64,000 nt of DNA from Mucilaginibacter lacusdianchii (GCF_009770985.1 NZ_WSRW01000002.1:868001-932000); one strand, 5' to 3'; counted from the first letter of the stretch, positions 27,920 through 37,620 are shown. Translations and numbers: made by a program. The notes: generated from the letters alone by a model not told the origin.

Positions 27920-28942
27920 TTACAGTATATCGTTCAGGATACTCCGCCAAGCTTCGCTCTCCGGGATGCCGGGTTTGCGCTTGCCAAAAAACTGTACAAT
28001 GGTGTTGCCTTGTGCATCATAGGCTTCAATGCTGTGTACCAGTCCGTCTACTGTAGGTTTTTTAACCAACCACAGTTTGCTGATACCATCCAGGCGGAGG
28101 TGCATATTAAATTCCGGATCTAATACATTAAACCACGGACCAGTTTCTACTAGTTTTTTTACATGTCCGGTATGTATCTGTATACAACCCGCACTGCCGG
28201 TAAACACCATAATTTCGGCTAGCTGCTCAGATGCTTTTTGCAACACATTTTTCAGATTATCAACTGTTATCTGATGTGCATAACCTTCTGGTGCCAAACG
28301 TAACGCCTGTGTACGGGTAAGCTGGTATTTGCGCAGCATGCCATGAAAATCGTGTGTATCCTGCAAGTTTATCCATTCCTGGTGAAAACTTTTCAAGTCG
28401 ATTTCGTGGTCGGGTATTTCTACAGTTTTATCAGCAGAAGCAATTACTGGTAATTCACCTTCTTGTTGTTCGGCTCGGTATTGTTGTACCAGCTTATGAT
28501 AGGCGGCTATGTCGCTTTGGTCGGTCAGGTATATTTTATGTACAGCTTCACCATTGCTGTCAAAAAATTGAAGGCTTAAGCGGTCGTTTTCGTTTACGGC
28601 AAAGCCAAAGTGCCAGTGGGTCATAAACAAACGCAGGTCTATATCAGGCGTTACCACCAAACCTACATGGCCGTTAAAGCCAGCCTTTTTATAAACGCCT
28701 TTGCGCTCGTGCACGCAAAAATCATTTCGGGTAAGGGCCATTACATAGCCCAAGGTTACAACCTCTTTCAATAGTTCTTTAAAATCGCCTGCCAGTTTAA
28801 TAACATGGCTATTTACGCCGGTGTTAACCAGTTCGGCTTCGCTTACGCCTAATTGTTTAGCAGCGTCGCGTATGCGTAGTTTGGGTTGCTGCTCTTTTAA
28901 AGCATCCCATTGTTCTTTTATTGATGTAATTACTTTTTCCAT
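27920..28942 (-). CDS. hmuS: Hemin-degrading factor HmuS/ChuS family
   Basis: A 340-residue protein of the usual HmuS/HemS/ChuS length, built from two related halves. The first half carries TLGYVMALTRNDFCVHERKG and HWHFGFAVNENDRLSLQFFD; the second repeats the pattern (MVFTGSAGCIQIHTGHVKKL, then WFNVLDPEFNMHLRLDGI). This cytoplasmic family binds incoming heme and opens or hands over the ring to free iron. It is the last gene of the heme-uptake operon, 24 bp after hmuV. Confidence 0.94.
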   Translation of the reverse strand: MEKVITSIKEQWDALKEQQPKLRIRDAAKQLGVSEAELVNTGVNSHVIKLAGDFKELLKEVVTLGYVMALTRNDFCVHERKGVYKKAGFNGHVGLVVTPDIDLRLFMTHWHFGFAVNENDRLSLQFFDSNGEAVHKIYLTDQSDIAAYHKLVQQYRAEQQEGELPVIASADKTVEIPDHEIDLKSFHQEWINLQDTHDFHGMLRKYQLTRTQALRLAPEGYAHQITVDNLKNVLQKASEQLAEIMVFTGSAGCIQIHTGHVKKLVETGPWFNVLDPEFNMHLRLDGISKLWLVKKPTVDGLVHSIEAYDAQGNTIVQFFGKRKPGIPESEAWRSILNDIL

Positions 28943-28966
28943 TGTATTATTGAATAGTTTAAATCA

Positions 28967-29746
28967 TTAAAACGCGCCGTTAGGTACTACAAAGGGATAT
29001 TTGCAGCCATTGGCGTTAAACAGTACCATTTGTACCTGAAAGGCTTGTTGAATATTTTGTGTATTAATTACTTCGGCCGGTGTACCCAAAGCCAGTATTT
29101 TACCATCTTTTAAAATTAAAACCCGGTCGGCAAAGCGCGAGGCAAAATTGATGTCGTGCAATATGGCTACCACACCATAACCCTTATCAGCCAGATTTCG
29201 GGCAGTGGTCAGTATCTGTTGCTGGTACAGCAAATCGAGCCCATTGGTAGGTTCGTCTAAAAAAAGGTAAGCGTTAGGAATATCGTAGATCTGGGCAATT
29301 ACCCTGGCTAGCTGCACGCGTTGCTGTTCGCCGCCAGATAGTGTGCTATAATCGCGTCCAGCCAAACCGCGTACGCCAGTATAGTCCATTACGGTTTTTA
29401 CAATTTCCATATCTTCGGGCTGCGGACGTACCTCAAAGTGCGGATAACGGCCCATCAACACTATCTCATCAGTAGTAAAAGAAACCGAAACGGTATTGTG
29501 CTGGGTAAGCACCGCCCGCTTGGTAGCCAATCCGGCCGGTGATAGCTTGTTGATGTTGGTACCTTCAAAAGAAATCTGACCCTGATGTGCTTTCTGCTCG
29601 CCGCTCATCAGTTTCATTAATGTGCTTTTACCAGCACCGTTTGCCCCGATGATAGCCAGTAATTCACCTGTTTTTACCTCAATGCTAACATTATCCAACA
29701 GCAGCCTTCGGCCCGCCTGATAACTTACACCGTCAACTTTAATCAT
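28967..29746 (-). CDS. hmuV: Heme ABC transporter ATP-binding protein HmuV
   Basis: A 259-residue ABC ATPase with Walker A GANGAGKSTL, signature LSGGEQQRVQLARV, Walker B AYLFLDEPTNGLD and the H-loop VAILHDINFA. This subtype (HmuV/BtuD-like) powers FecCD-type permeases. Its start overlaps the permease stop by 4 bp (ATGA), showing tight coupling. Confidence 0.95.
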   Translation of the reverse strand: MIKVDGVSYQAGRRLLLDNVSIEVKTGELLAIIGANGAGKSTLMKLMSGEQKAHQGQISFEGTNINKLSPAGLATKRAVLTQHNTVSVSFTTDEIVLMGRYPHFEVRPQPEDMEIVKTVMDYTGVRGLAGRDYSTLSGGEQQRVQLARVIAQIYDIPNAYLFLDEPTNGLDLLYQQQILTTARNLADKGYGVVAILHDINFASRFADRVLILKDGKILALGTPAEVINTQNIQQAFQVQMVLFNANGCKYPFVVPNGAF

Positions 29747-30789
29747 AACTCTGTTCTTCTTTTTTTGCTAATGATGATATAAACAAATACCGGCGACCCA
29801 AGCAAAGCGGTAACAATGCCCAATGGCAGTTCGGCCGGCGCAACTATCGTGCGACTAATCAAGTCAGCCAGTGTCAATACCGATGCACCCAACAAGGCCG
29901 AAGCCGGTATCAGCAACCGGTGGTCAGAACTAAAACCCATTCGAATTAAATGCGGAATAATTAATCCGATAAAACCAATGGTGCCCGCTAATGCTACCGA
30001 TGCACCAACAGCCATAGTAGCCAGCACTATCACTGCTTTTTTAACTAGGCCGGTATTAATTCCCATGTGGCGGGCCTGCGCTTCACCCAATGCAAAGGCA
30101 TTTAATGATTTGCCCATAAAAGGCAGCGCCAATATCGGAACAGCCACAAACGGCAGTAATGTGGTAACCGACTTCCAGGTGGCACCGCCCAAGCTGCCTA
30201 ATCCCCAAAAGGTAATATTACGTAGTTGCTCATCTGTAGCCATATAGGTCATCAAACCAATAAACGCACCCGATAAGGCATTCATGGCAATACCACCGAG
30301 CAACAGGGCCGTGATGTTTGACCGACCATTGTGAACCGAAATGCGATAAACAATAAAAGCTGTAACACAAGCACCTGCAAAAGCGGCTACAGCCAGCGCA
30401 TAATAGCCCAGGTAGCTTTCCAGTTGCTTAAACGCTGCTGCTTCCAAAACAATCATCATCACGGCAAACAGTGAGGCGCCCGACGAGATGCCGATAAGTC
30501 CCGGTTCGGCCAGTGGATTACGGAACAATCCCTGCATAGCGGCACCGGATACACCCAGCGCAGCACCAATGAGTATACCTAACATCACCCGCGGAAAACG
30601 CAACGCAAATAATACCGCTTCCTGCTGTGGTTGATAATGTATTTGCTTATCGATACCCAAGCGATAAGCCATGATAGACATGAATTCACCGAAGCGGATA
30701 TGAACCGCTCCTAAGCAAGCCGAGATTATGATTGCTATCACCAGCACCAAAGCCAGCGCAACCAATATCAAACTAAAACGCTTAGACAC
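29743..30789 (-). CDS. hmuU: Heme ABC transporter permease HmuU, FecCD family
   Basis: A 348-residue protein with about ten membrane helices and FecCD hallmarks: RFPRVMLGILIGAALGVSGA, AMQGLFRNPLAEPGLIGISSG, GFIGLIIPHLIRM and ELPLGIVTALLGSPVF. It is the inner-membrane channel for heme, working with HmuT and HmuV. The start overlaps the hmuT stop by one base and the stop overlaps hmuV by four. Confidence 0.95.
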   Translation of the reverse strand: MSKRFSLILVALALVLVIAIIISACLGAVHIRFGEFMSIMAYRLGIDKQIHYQPQQEAVLFALRFPRVMLGILIGAALGVSGAAMQGLFRNPLAEPGLIGISSGASLFAVMMIVLEAAAFKQLESYLGYYALAVAAFAGACVTAFIVYRISVHNGRSNITALLLGGIAMNALSGAFIGLMTYMATDEQLRNITFWGLGSLGGATWKSVTTLLPFVAVPILALPFMGKSLNAFALGEAQARHMGINTGLVKKAVIVLATMAVGASVALAGTIGFIGLIIPHLIRMGFSSDHRLLIPASALLGASVLTLADLISRTIVAPAELPLGIVTALLGSPVFVYIIISKKRRTEL

Positions 30790-31646
30790 TACGACCGTAT
30801 TTTTTGCGCCAGCTCGGCCACTGCCTGACCTAAACGCGGACCGAAACCAGTTAACAATTCGCCATCCATGGTAATAAAGCGTTTAGCTTTACCTGCTTTG
30901 GTTTGATTAATACCCTGTACACTTGTCAATCCCGACGGACCACCCAGGCTTTGCATGCCACTGCTGAATAATAATATCACGTCAGGATCGGCCTGTACCA
31001 GTGCTTCAGCAGTAAGGGGTTTGTAATCTTTAAAGCCATTAACAGCATTTTGCCCGCCCGCCAACTGGATAACTTTTTCAAGTGGCGTACCTTCTCCGGA
31101 TACCATCATGGTGCCGGTACCTCGTGCGTAAATAAACAGCACTTTGGGTTTGCCGGATGCCTGCATCTTTTTAGCAGCACTCGCTAAGTCAGCATCCAAT
31201 TGTTTAATCATGGCTTCGCCTTTGGCTTTATTGCCAAAACTGGCGGCTACCTGCCGGATGAGGTTTTTGGTACCATTGGGTGAATACTCTTGTGTAAACA
31301 GCACCAACTTAACTCCTGCAGCTTTAAGCTGTTCAGTCAGTTCAGGTTTTAAATCCGCCGCCAGGCCGGTTACCACATCAGGCTGTAAGGCCAATATGCC
31401 TTCGGCCGATAGGTTACGATTGTGTCCAACCTTTGGCTTTTTTTGTAAGCTGGCCGGGTATGTACTGGTTACATCTACACCTACAATATTATTTTCTAAG
31501 CCTAAAGCAGCCAAAATTTCACTAACCGTACCATTAACCGATACTATTTTTTGAGCAGACAGCGGCTTATTATTAGCCTGGCTTATGAATATACTTGCCG
31601 GCATCATCAAAGCCAGCATCAACAGTAATTTTTTCAAAGTTTTCAT
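30789..31646 (-). CDS. hmuT: Heme-binding periplasmic protein HmuT
   Basis: A 285-residue cluster-A solute-binding protein with a signal peptide (LMLALMMPASIFISQA). It has KIVSVNGTVSEILAALGLEN and GVDVTSTYPASLQKKPKVGH at the start and a heme-ligand-type segment KVLFIYARGTGTMMVSGEGT mid-protein; the conserved Tyr of heme binders is in this IYARG motif. It carries heme from the outer-membrane receptor to HmuUV. Order and spacing with hmuU and hmuY support the role. Confidence 0.93.
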   Translation of the reverse strand: MKTLKKLLLMLALMMPASIFISQANNKPLSAQKIVSVNGTVSEILAALGLENNIVGVDVTSTYPASLQKKPKVGHNRNLSAEGILALQPDVVTGLAADLKPELTEQLKAAGVKLVLFTQEYSPNGTKNLIRQVAASFGNKAKGEAMIKQLDADLASAAKKMQASGKPKVLFIYARGTGTMMVSGEGTPLEKVIQLAGGQNAVNGFKDYKPLTAEALVQADPDVILLFSSGMQSLGGPSGLTSVQGINQTKAGKAKRFITMDGELLTGFGPRLGQAVAELAQKIRS

Positions 31647-31715
31647 ACATTTTAAAAATGCCTCCCCGCTTAAACAGGGAAGCTTTGAACAACTATTTAG
31701 AACGAGAACAAGTAA

Positions 31716-33083
31716 TTAAGCTTTTTTAACCAGTGCATAAGTAAGCACCGGGTAGCCACGGGTACCACCATCGGGACCGAAGCTGATGAATTTCATTTTG
31801 TACACATTGCCCGATGCATCTTTAATTACATAAAAACGATCTGTTTTCACACCTACGGTGCCACCGCTTGTTACACGCCAGTTTGAACTGATAGCGTTAC
31901 GGTTACTGGTGAAAATAGTGGTGGCAATATTACTTTCCGCATAAGCATCATAGGCAACCGCACTGGTTAACACCTCTGCCGTTTGTACGCCACCATGATG
32001 ATTGACAAACACTAAATCAGAGAAAGCGTATGGTACTGTACCTGCCGTGTAAATGCTGTATGTCCATTCAATATCCCAGTTAGCTTTGGTCGGCTCTACC
32101 TCAACCGCACCCTTGGCAAAAGACATGTAGCGGAAGTTATACTGACTGTCTTTAGCAATGCTCAGGGTTTGGAAAGTAGTCTCGTTGATTTTGGCATATT
32201 GTACCGTGTAGCCGCTGTTGCTGCTGCGCAGTACTCTTATCTTAATTAAATCGGCAGCCGGTAAGGTAGTTCCGCTGCCGCCTTTACGGTTAATGATATA
32301 CACTTTGTTATCTGCATCTGTTACCGATATGGCCGGGATGACGGTTTTAGTCAGATCACCATTAATATCATCTATAATACCGAATGTACCTTTACCAAAA
32401 CCTACTTCAAGGTTGCTAAGGTTTACGTCAGCAGCAGATACGGCATTGATATCGGTTTTGGTAGTGGCCACGGCCGAAGCGGCCAGTGTGTTGTTCAGAA
32501 TTACTCTGAAATCGGTACCGCTATAAAAGCCCAGATCCCAATCTTCGCGGGCAATGCTGGTTTGCTTGTTGGCGCTCAAATCAACAAATACAGAGTTAAT
32601 GGCCGATGCGCCGCCTGTACCGCCATCTAAAGTAAGTTGGGTACCGGTTGATACGATAGACGAAAAACTAAGCTGCGTTTGCGGTGTGGTACCTACTACA
32701 ACAGGTTGCCCTGCTGATGCAATTTTAAGCGTAATGGATTCCGTACCGTTCAGAAACAGGTTGGCCGCTTTATTGACTTTTATAGAAGCCGAATTGCTTC
32801 CCGCCGGAATAGTTACGGTTAAGCTGTTGTTGGCAGCAGCCGGTTCTGTAGTAAACTGTGTACCATAAGTTACGCCTGAACCTTGCAGGGTAACCGTTAC
32901 GGGTACAGCTACATCGGTATTACGGCTTAGCACCAGTTTTATTTCGGCTGTGGCTTGGTCGGCAGTAAAGCCTTGTTTATCGGTCTGGAAGCTTACCAGA
33001 TTATCGGCCAATGGTGGATCACTGTCTTTACAAGCCGTAAACAGAACCATCAGCACACAAAAAATAGATAATAGTTTTTTCAT
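31716..33083 (-). CDS. hmuY: HmuY-family heme-binding lipoprotein with extra N-terminal Ig-like domain
   Basis: A 455-residue lipoprotein (MVLFTAC, Cys18). The region from about residue 165 matches the HmuY family: QTSIAREDWDLGF, the middle VYIINRKGG, then KANWDIEWTYSIY with FSDLVFVNHHGG, and GYPVLTYALVKK at the end. HmuY of Porphyromonas captures heme for the receptor HmuR. About residues 25-130 form a separate beta-rich region (LVSFQTDKQGF, VPVTVTLQGSG, VTIPAGSNSASIKV) resembling Calx-beta or Ig-like modules, which the short Porphyromonas HmuY lacks. It sits 31 bp after hmuR. Confidence 0.9.
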   Translation of the reverse strand: MKKLLSIFCVLMVLFTACKDSDPPLADNLVSFQTDKQGFTADQATAEIKLVLSRNTDVAVPVTVTLQGSGVTYGTQFTTEPAAANNSLTVTIPAGSNSASIKVNKAANLFLNGTESITLKIASAGQPVVVGTTPQTQLSFSSIVSTGTQLTLDGGTGGASAINSVFVDLSANKQTSIAREDWDLGFYSGTDFRVILNNTLAASAVATTKTDINAVSAADVNLSNLEVGFGKGTFGIIDDINGDLTKTVIPAISVTDADNKVYIINRKGGSGTTLPAADLIKIRVLRSSNSGYTVQYAKINETTFQTLSIAKDSQYNFRYMSFAKGAVEVEPTKANWDIEWTYSIYTAGTVPYAFSDLVFVNHHGGVQTAEVLTSAVAYDAYAESNIATTIFTSNRNAISSNWRVTSGGTVGVKTDRFYVIKDASGNVYKMKFISFGPDGGTRGYPVLTYALVKKA

Positions 33084-33114
33084 GAGAATTTATAGGGTTT
33101 GGTAATAGTGTTGA

Positions 33115-35367
33115 TTATTTCAGGAATTGATAGTTTAAGCCCAAAAAGAAGGACCGGCCATACGCCACCGGAACCGGTCCGCCCGAGCTGTGTGCACCGC
33201 CCACATCCTGCGATGTATTGTTGATACGGGTTACATCAAACAGGTTACGGATACCCCCGCTGAGGCTAAGCGCATGGTTAATCGTTTTGTTCAAGGTAAA
33301 ATCGGCCATGTTGTAAGCGCTTATTTCGGTACGGCGAATAGTGGTTGTATTGGTGGCGTATTCGTAGCCAGGCTTTTTACCAGTGTATTTATAGAACAGG
33401 CTTACATTGGCTTTCCACTTGGTTATGGCATACGTAATGTTGCTGTTTACCTCGGGCGTCCAGCTCATATCGGGTATGGTGCTGTCGTCGGTATTCAGTT
33501 GGTTATAGCGGCCGGTATAATAAAAACCCAGTGTGGCTTGCAGGTTATGATAGTTAAATGTGTTTTCGATGGTACCGCCTACCGTTCTGTAACGGGCGAT
33601 GTTGAGATAAGTGGTGATAGATGGATTTTGAGGATTAAAGCCGGTTTCGATGAAGTTGTTAAAGCGATTATGAAATCCGCCTATAGTAGCACGGAACCTT
33701 ACTTGTTGCTCGTTCAGCACTTGCCAAGCCAGTGATCCATTAAAGCTGTTGGAATACTCGGCTTTCAGGTTGGGGTTACCGTCAATTGAATGACTGGAAT
33801 CGTGAAAGTTAAAATATAACTCCTGCAAGGAAGGCGCCCTGAAACCGCGGGCGTAAGACAATCGCAGATCTAAAGCCGGCGACAAAGAAAACTTGGTATT
33901 AACCGATGGGATAACCGGTGCATCATATACACTATTGTGTATATGCCGGATGCCTGGGCGGATGCTGGCCCAACTGCTTAATGAAATTTCGGATGAGGCG
34001 AAGAAAGCATAGTCGTTTATGTTTGGCGAGCCCGATATACGGTCGCTGGTGCTGCTGGTCAGGTTAATTTCGGTACCAGGTTGCAGTGATATCCAGGACG
34101 CCAGTTTATACAAAGCCGTACCTCGAAAAAAAGTTGTATTGAATTTGGCTACTGCCTGTTCGGATGCCACGGCAGTAAGATAACGTTCACCGGTGGTATG
34201 GTTTTGCTCGGTAGTTTGGGTACGACGGCTGTAGTCTGTATAAGATGCAGCTGCGTTGAAGCTCAGCTTATCATTTAAGCGCGCATTACCTTGCAACTCG
34301 TGCATGTAACGGTGCGTAATGTAGCGCTGATCTTTTGAAGTATTGGTCGCCGGAACAATTAATCCATCGCTGATGATATCCTCATCAACCGCATTAATCC
34401 GATACCATATATTAAAACGCTGCGTATTATAACCGGCACTCAAATTGCCCAGTAACTGATTTTTGGGAAGCCAGGCCCTTGAGCCATCGCCCGGGGCCCA
34501 GCCACCAAAATTATTGCGTGATAAGGTTCCGCCAATATTAAAGTTGTTACGTTGCCACTTAACATTCAAGCTTTGATTATGCGTACCGCTGCCATCAAAG
34601 CCGTTATATTGCTTACCGGCACTTTCTTCCTGCACACGTAAGCTTGCCGTAAAAGAACTGGCTGCCCAGGTTGCCTTTTTGGTAATTAAGTTAATCACAC
34701 CACCTAACGCATCTGTACCATACATAACTGACATGGGGCCTTCTACAATTTCAATATGATCAATCATATTAATATCTACCTGCCCCAGGCTTTCGCGCGT
34801 ATCGCCTCTGTCCAACAGCGGCACGCCATCCAACAATATCTTAACCCTCTGACCCGATATACCCATTAGGTTAATATCTGAAGTACCCAATGTCAAATCA
34901 TTGGTAAATTGAATACCCAGCTCCGTACTCAATACCTGCTGAACCGTTGTAGCACCACGTAAGCGAATGCGTTCATTGGTAATAGTCCGTATCTGGTATA
35001 CCGACTTCTTTAATGATTGTGCTTCATATTGCCCGGTTACCACCACGTCTTTCAGTTGCATGGCGCTTTCTTGCAAGGTGATGTTATCTAGTATTAAATC
35101 CTGACCGGTTGTTATGTTAACCATCCTTGACTGGGTTGAGGCGCCTACATAGCTTATCTCCACAGTATACCGGCCAGGCAATAGTTGTATTTTAAAATAC
35201 CCTTCGTCATTAGTTTGCGCAAGCACTTTATGGTTTATGCTAATGCAAGCGCCAGCCACCGCTTTGCCATCGGCACTTACTACCCTGCCTGATGCTTTAC
35301 CAGGCGATTGTGCATATATACAGGTACTGATAGTTATGAAAAAGACGATTGCGCAAACAAGATTCAT
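33115..35367 (-). CDS. hmuR: TonB-dependent heme receptor, HmuR-like
   Basis: A 750-residue outer-membrane receptor with signal peptide (FFITISTCIYAQ), an N-terminal carboxypeptidase-regulatory-like domain (GRVVSADGKAVAGACIS), a plug (VLSTELGIQFTND, RVKILLDGVPLLDRGD, IDHIEIVEGPMSVMYGTDALGGVINLITK) and a C-terminal 22-strand barrel ending in SFFLGLNYQFLK. It heads a hmuR-Y-T-U-V-S operon and so most likely imports heme. It is divergent from an AraC regulator, with a direct repeat in the shared 98-bp region. Confidence 0.93.
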   Translation of the reverse strand: MNLVCAIVFFITISTCIYAQSPGKASGRVVSADGKAVAGACISINHKVLAQTNDEGYFKIQLLPGRYTVEISYVGASTQSRMVNITTGQDLILDNITLQESAMQLKDVVVTGQYEAQSLKKSVYQIRTITNERIRLRGATTVQQVLSTELGIQFTNDLTLGTSDINLMGISGQRVKILLDGVPLLDRGDTRESLGQVDINMIDHIEIVEGPMSVMYGTDALGGVINLITKKATWAASSFTASLRVQEESAGKQYNGFDGSGTHNQSLNVKWQRNNFNIGGTLSRNNFGGWAPGDGSRAWLPKNQLLGNLSAGYNTQRFNIWYRINAVDEDIISDGLIVPATNTSKDQRYITHRYMHELQGNARLNDKLSFNAAASYTDYSRRTQTTEQNHTTGERYLTAVASEQAVAKFNTTFFRGTALYKLASWISLQPGTEINLTSSTSDRISGSPNINDYAFFASSEISLSSWASIRPGIRHIHNSVYDAPVIPSVNTKFSLSPALDLRLSYARGFRAPSLQELYFNFHDSSHSIDGNPNLKAEYSNSFNGSLAWQVLNEQQVRFRATIGGFHNRFNNFIETGFNPQNPSITTYLNIARYRTVGGTIENTFNYHNLQATLGFYYTGRYNQLNTDDSTIPDMSWTPEVNSNITYAITKWKANVSLFYKYTGKKPGYEYATNTTTIRRTEISAYNMADFTLNKTINHALSLSGGIRNLFDVTRINNTSQDVGGAHSSGGPVPVAYGRSFFLGLNYQFLK

Positions 35368-35423
35368 TTATTTAGACTAATTATAAATAATAGCGCAAAT
35401 GTGTATGTTTGTAACCGGATCAT

Positions 35424-35462
35424 ATCAACGCCAAACGGATTTTAATCAACGCGAAACGGATT
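35424..35462 (+). promoter_or_regulatory. Direct-repeat operator between hmuR and the AraC regulator
   Basis: Two 18-bp copies, ATCAACGCCAAACGGATT (35424-35441) and ATCAACGCGAAACGGATT (35445-35462), differ at one base and have a 21-bp period, two turns of DNA. Paired direct half-sites on one face are the usual AraC-type operator. The second copy ends 3 bp before the AraC ATG, so binding would also block expression of the regulator (autorepression; inference). Confidence 0.7.
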
Positions 35463-35465
35463 ATT

Positions 35466-36434
35466 ATGGATATCACAATTACATCACCTACCCACAACAC
35501 GTTTACGCTACAGCTTAATTACCCCAGGGAATTTTCGGGATTGCAACAGCTGGAGGAACGTAAGATTAAGCAAAAAGCGCCTTGGGGAAACTTTTATATT
35601 AACGAACTATGGTTTGACGGTGCCTGCGTTTTTCAGAGCGAAATAGAAGCCAACAAAAGCTGTCAGCTGAATATGAAATGTGAAGGTGCGTGCTGGCTGA
35701 TGAATTTTGTACTGGATGGTGAACTATCTACCGCCGTACAAACGCAGAATGACTTACTTAATATGAAAGCAGGCCATTACAACTGTTTGTACTGCACTAA
35801 CCTGAACTTGCAAACCGCCGTGCAAAAACCCACACGGTTGTTTATTATATGCCTTACCAAACGCTTCATGAAACATTTGCTTTGGAAAAGCCCATTGATT
35901 TTAAATGACACCTTACAAGCTGACGAACAATCCGTTTTGGTAACCGGCATTCAACCCATTACAGAGCAGTTGCAAATCATTATAGACGAGATTACCCACG
36001 CACAACATCCAGCATACATCAGGCGTATTTACCTGGAAGCTAAAATACTGGAACTCCTATCCCATCAACTTCAGGATAGTGCTTTAGGCGCTGGCACATC
36101 GCCAAAAGCAGTAGCCGAAAATCAGGATATTGAAAAACTAAGGCACGTAAAAAAGTTTATAGAAGAAAACTTACGCAATCCCTTATCGCTAACCGAACTT
36201 GCCAAAAGAAGCGGACTAAACGAGTTCAAACTAAAAAAAGGATTTAAAGCGACCTATGGTTTTACGGCATTTGGTTACTTAACCGAGCTACGCATGCAAA
36301 AGGCAAAAGAACTGCTGCAAGCCGGGCAAACTGTTAGTGAAGTAGCAGATATTGTTGGTTATAAAAATGCGCATCATTTTACTGAAGCGTTTAAAAAAAG
36401 ATACAAGCAGCTCCCTAGTTTGGTGAAAAAATAA
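35466..36434 (+). CDS. AraC-family transcriptional regulator of the heme-uptake operon
   Basis: A 322-residue protein with a C-terminal AraC/XylS double helix-turn-helix at about residues 230-320: LRNPLSLTELAKRSGLNEFK is the first HTH, and AKELLQAGQTVSEVADIVGY with HHFTEAFKKRY the second. The N-terminal 200 residues are a ligand-sensing region of the PchR type (inference from length and the CYTNLN/RLFIICLT middle part). PchR-type regulators sense siderophores or iron chelates and activate adjacent receptors. The divergent hmuR and the repeat operator support a heme or iron role. Confidence 0.88.
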   Translation: MDITITSPTHNTFTLQLNYPREFSGLQQLEERKIKQKAPWGNFYINELWFDGACVFQSEIEANKSCQLNMKCEGACWLMNFVLDGELSTAVQTQNDLLNMKAGHYNCLYCTNLNLQTAVQKPTRLFIICLTKRFMKHLLWKSPLILNDTLQADEQSVLVTGIQPITEQLQIIIDEITHAQHPAYIRRIYLEAKILELLSHQLQDSALGAGTSPKAVAENQDIEKLRHVKKFIEENLRNPLSLTELAKRSGLNEFKLKKGFKATYGFTAFGYLTELRMQKAKELLQAGQTVSEVADIVGYKNAHHFTEAFKKRYKQLPSLVKK

Positions 36435-36494
36435 CGAGCAGAACATAAGTTTCATACATCATTCTTACAAACTTTGGATGGTCATAGCCACTGG

Positions 36495-37376
36495 TTAATT
36501 TTCCGTTTTAGCTTTGGCTTGTTTGGAAATTATTAATCCGGCAATCACCAAAGCAGTTCCACCAACTGCCCACCAGGTTATACGTTCGCCTAAAATAATA
36601 TAGCCATATGCATAGCCCAACACCGGTACCAAATACAGCCAGTTGGCCGCAGTAACCGCATCCAGCTTAACCAGATACAGCCAAAGCTGGTTGGCAACAA
36701 ATGAAAGGGCTACTATCAGCCAAGCCAAAGCTCCAAACAGTGAAATATCCCAGTGCTTGACATGGTTTTGATGAAAAAGCAATGAGAACGGCCACAGTAC
36801 CAATCCACCCACAAAAACCTGCCACACATTAAAGACCTGGGTAGACAGGGATAATTTTAGGGTTGAAAAGTAAATACTGCTTAATGCATAGGCCAGCACA
36901 TAAACTAATAGCAACACAATACCCAAAGGCTTAATTTGAGCATGTGGTATATCTAATACAGATGTAGATGCTAATCCGGCAAAAGCGATAAGCATACCTA
37001 TTATTTCTAAGCGCAACAGCTTCCGTTTCAAAAAGATGGAGCTTAACAACGCAATTAATAACGGCGTAATAGCAATAAAAAGCATACTGATACCAGCCGA
37101 AGCATACTTTTGAGCAGCAGAAAAAGCTCCTAACGTAAGGGTGGTATTCAAAACACCGTATAAAACTATTGGCTTCCATTCTGCAACGCTTGGCCAAAAG
37201 CGATACTTCTTATTAATAAGGTAATATGGTCCAAAAAGCAGGCCGGTACCAATAAATCTAATAGTAGCCAGCGTAAGTGCTTCTGCTGATCTTAATCCGA
37301 TTTTGAATGCTACCGAGCCTGTGGCCCACAGAACAGCGAATAATAAACCCGGAATAATTTTGTTTTGCTTAAGCAT
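36495..37376 (-). CDS. DMT-superfamily EamA transporter
   Basis: A 293-residue inner-membrane protein with ten predicted helices in two EamA repeats. Features are LFAVLWATGSVAFKIGLRSA at the start, ATIRFIGTGLLFGPYYL, and in the second repeat YVLAYALSSIYFSTLKL with ALSFVANQLWLYLVKLDAVTAANWL and GYIILGERITWWAVGGTALVIAGL. Members export amino acids, nucleosides or other metabolites; the substrate is unknown. It converges with the AraC gene 60 bp away. The 244 bp upstream of it are shared with the divergent gene at 37621. Confidence 0.9.
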   Translation of the reverse strand: MLKQNKIIPGLLFAVLWATGSVAFKIGLRSAEALTLATIRFIGTGLLFGPYYLINKKYRFWPSVAEWKPIVLYGVLNTTLTLGAFSAAQKYASAGISMLFIAITPLLIALLSSIFLKRKLLRLEIIGMLIAFAGLASTSVLDIPHAQIKPLGIVLLLVYVLAYALSSIYFSTLKLSLSTQVFNVWQVFVGGLVLWPFSLLFHQNHVKHWDISLFGALAWLIVALSFVANQLWLYLVKLDAVTAANWLYLVPVLGYAYGYIILGERITWWAVGGTALVIAGLIISKQAKAKTEN

Positions 37377-37544
37377 TTAATTGCGTTACTGATGTGCTTC
37401 AAAACTATAATAAGCAAGCAGTTATTGAAACAAATTATTTTCAAAGCAATAAGATCAAGGTTTGTACCTCTACAGCACTGCTTTCATCCCTTTAAATTCA
37501 TTCTACAAACCATAATTTAAATTGTGCTTAAGATCATTTTTTGA

Positions 37545-37560
37545 GCTGACGCCTATCATG
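37545..37560 (+). promoter_or_regulatory. Weak Crp/Fnr-like box upstream of the small membrane protein gene
   Basis: GCTGA-CGCCTA-TCATG keeps the TGA-N6-TCA core but differs from AGTGA/TCACT at the outer bases. Its centre is 36.5 bp from the last base of CATCTTTG (37582-37589), the same class II-like distance as at the L,D-transpeptidase promoter. Confidence 0.45.
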
Positions 37561-37581
37561 TGGCAGGTGGCGCTTGTACGG

Positions 37582-37589
37582 CATCTTTG
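37582..37589 (+). promoter_or_regulatory. Predicted -7 promoter element of the gene at 37621
   Basis: CATCTTTG matches TAnnTTTG except at the first base, like the CACTTTTG element at ccoI. It would give a leader of about 26 nt. Confidence 0.45.
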
Positions 37590-37620
37590 TATCAACAAAC
37601 AAAGATAAAACACAAACATC

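Noticed and set aside
33190..33735. 181-codon plus-strand frame
   Set aside because: Antisense to the hmuR barrel; no recognisable domain.
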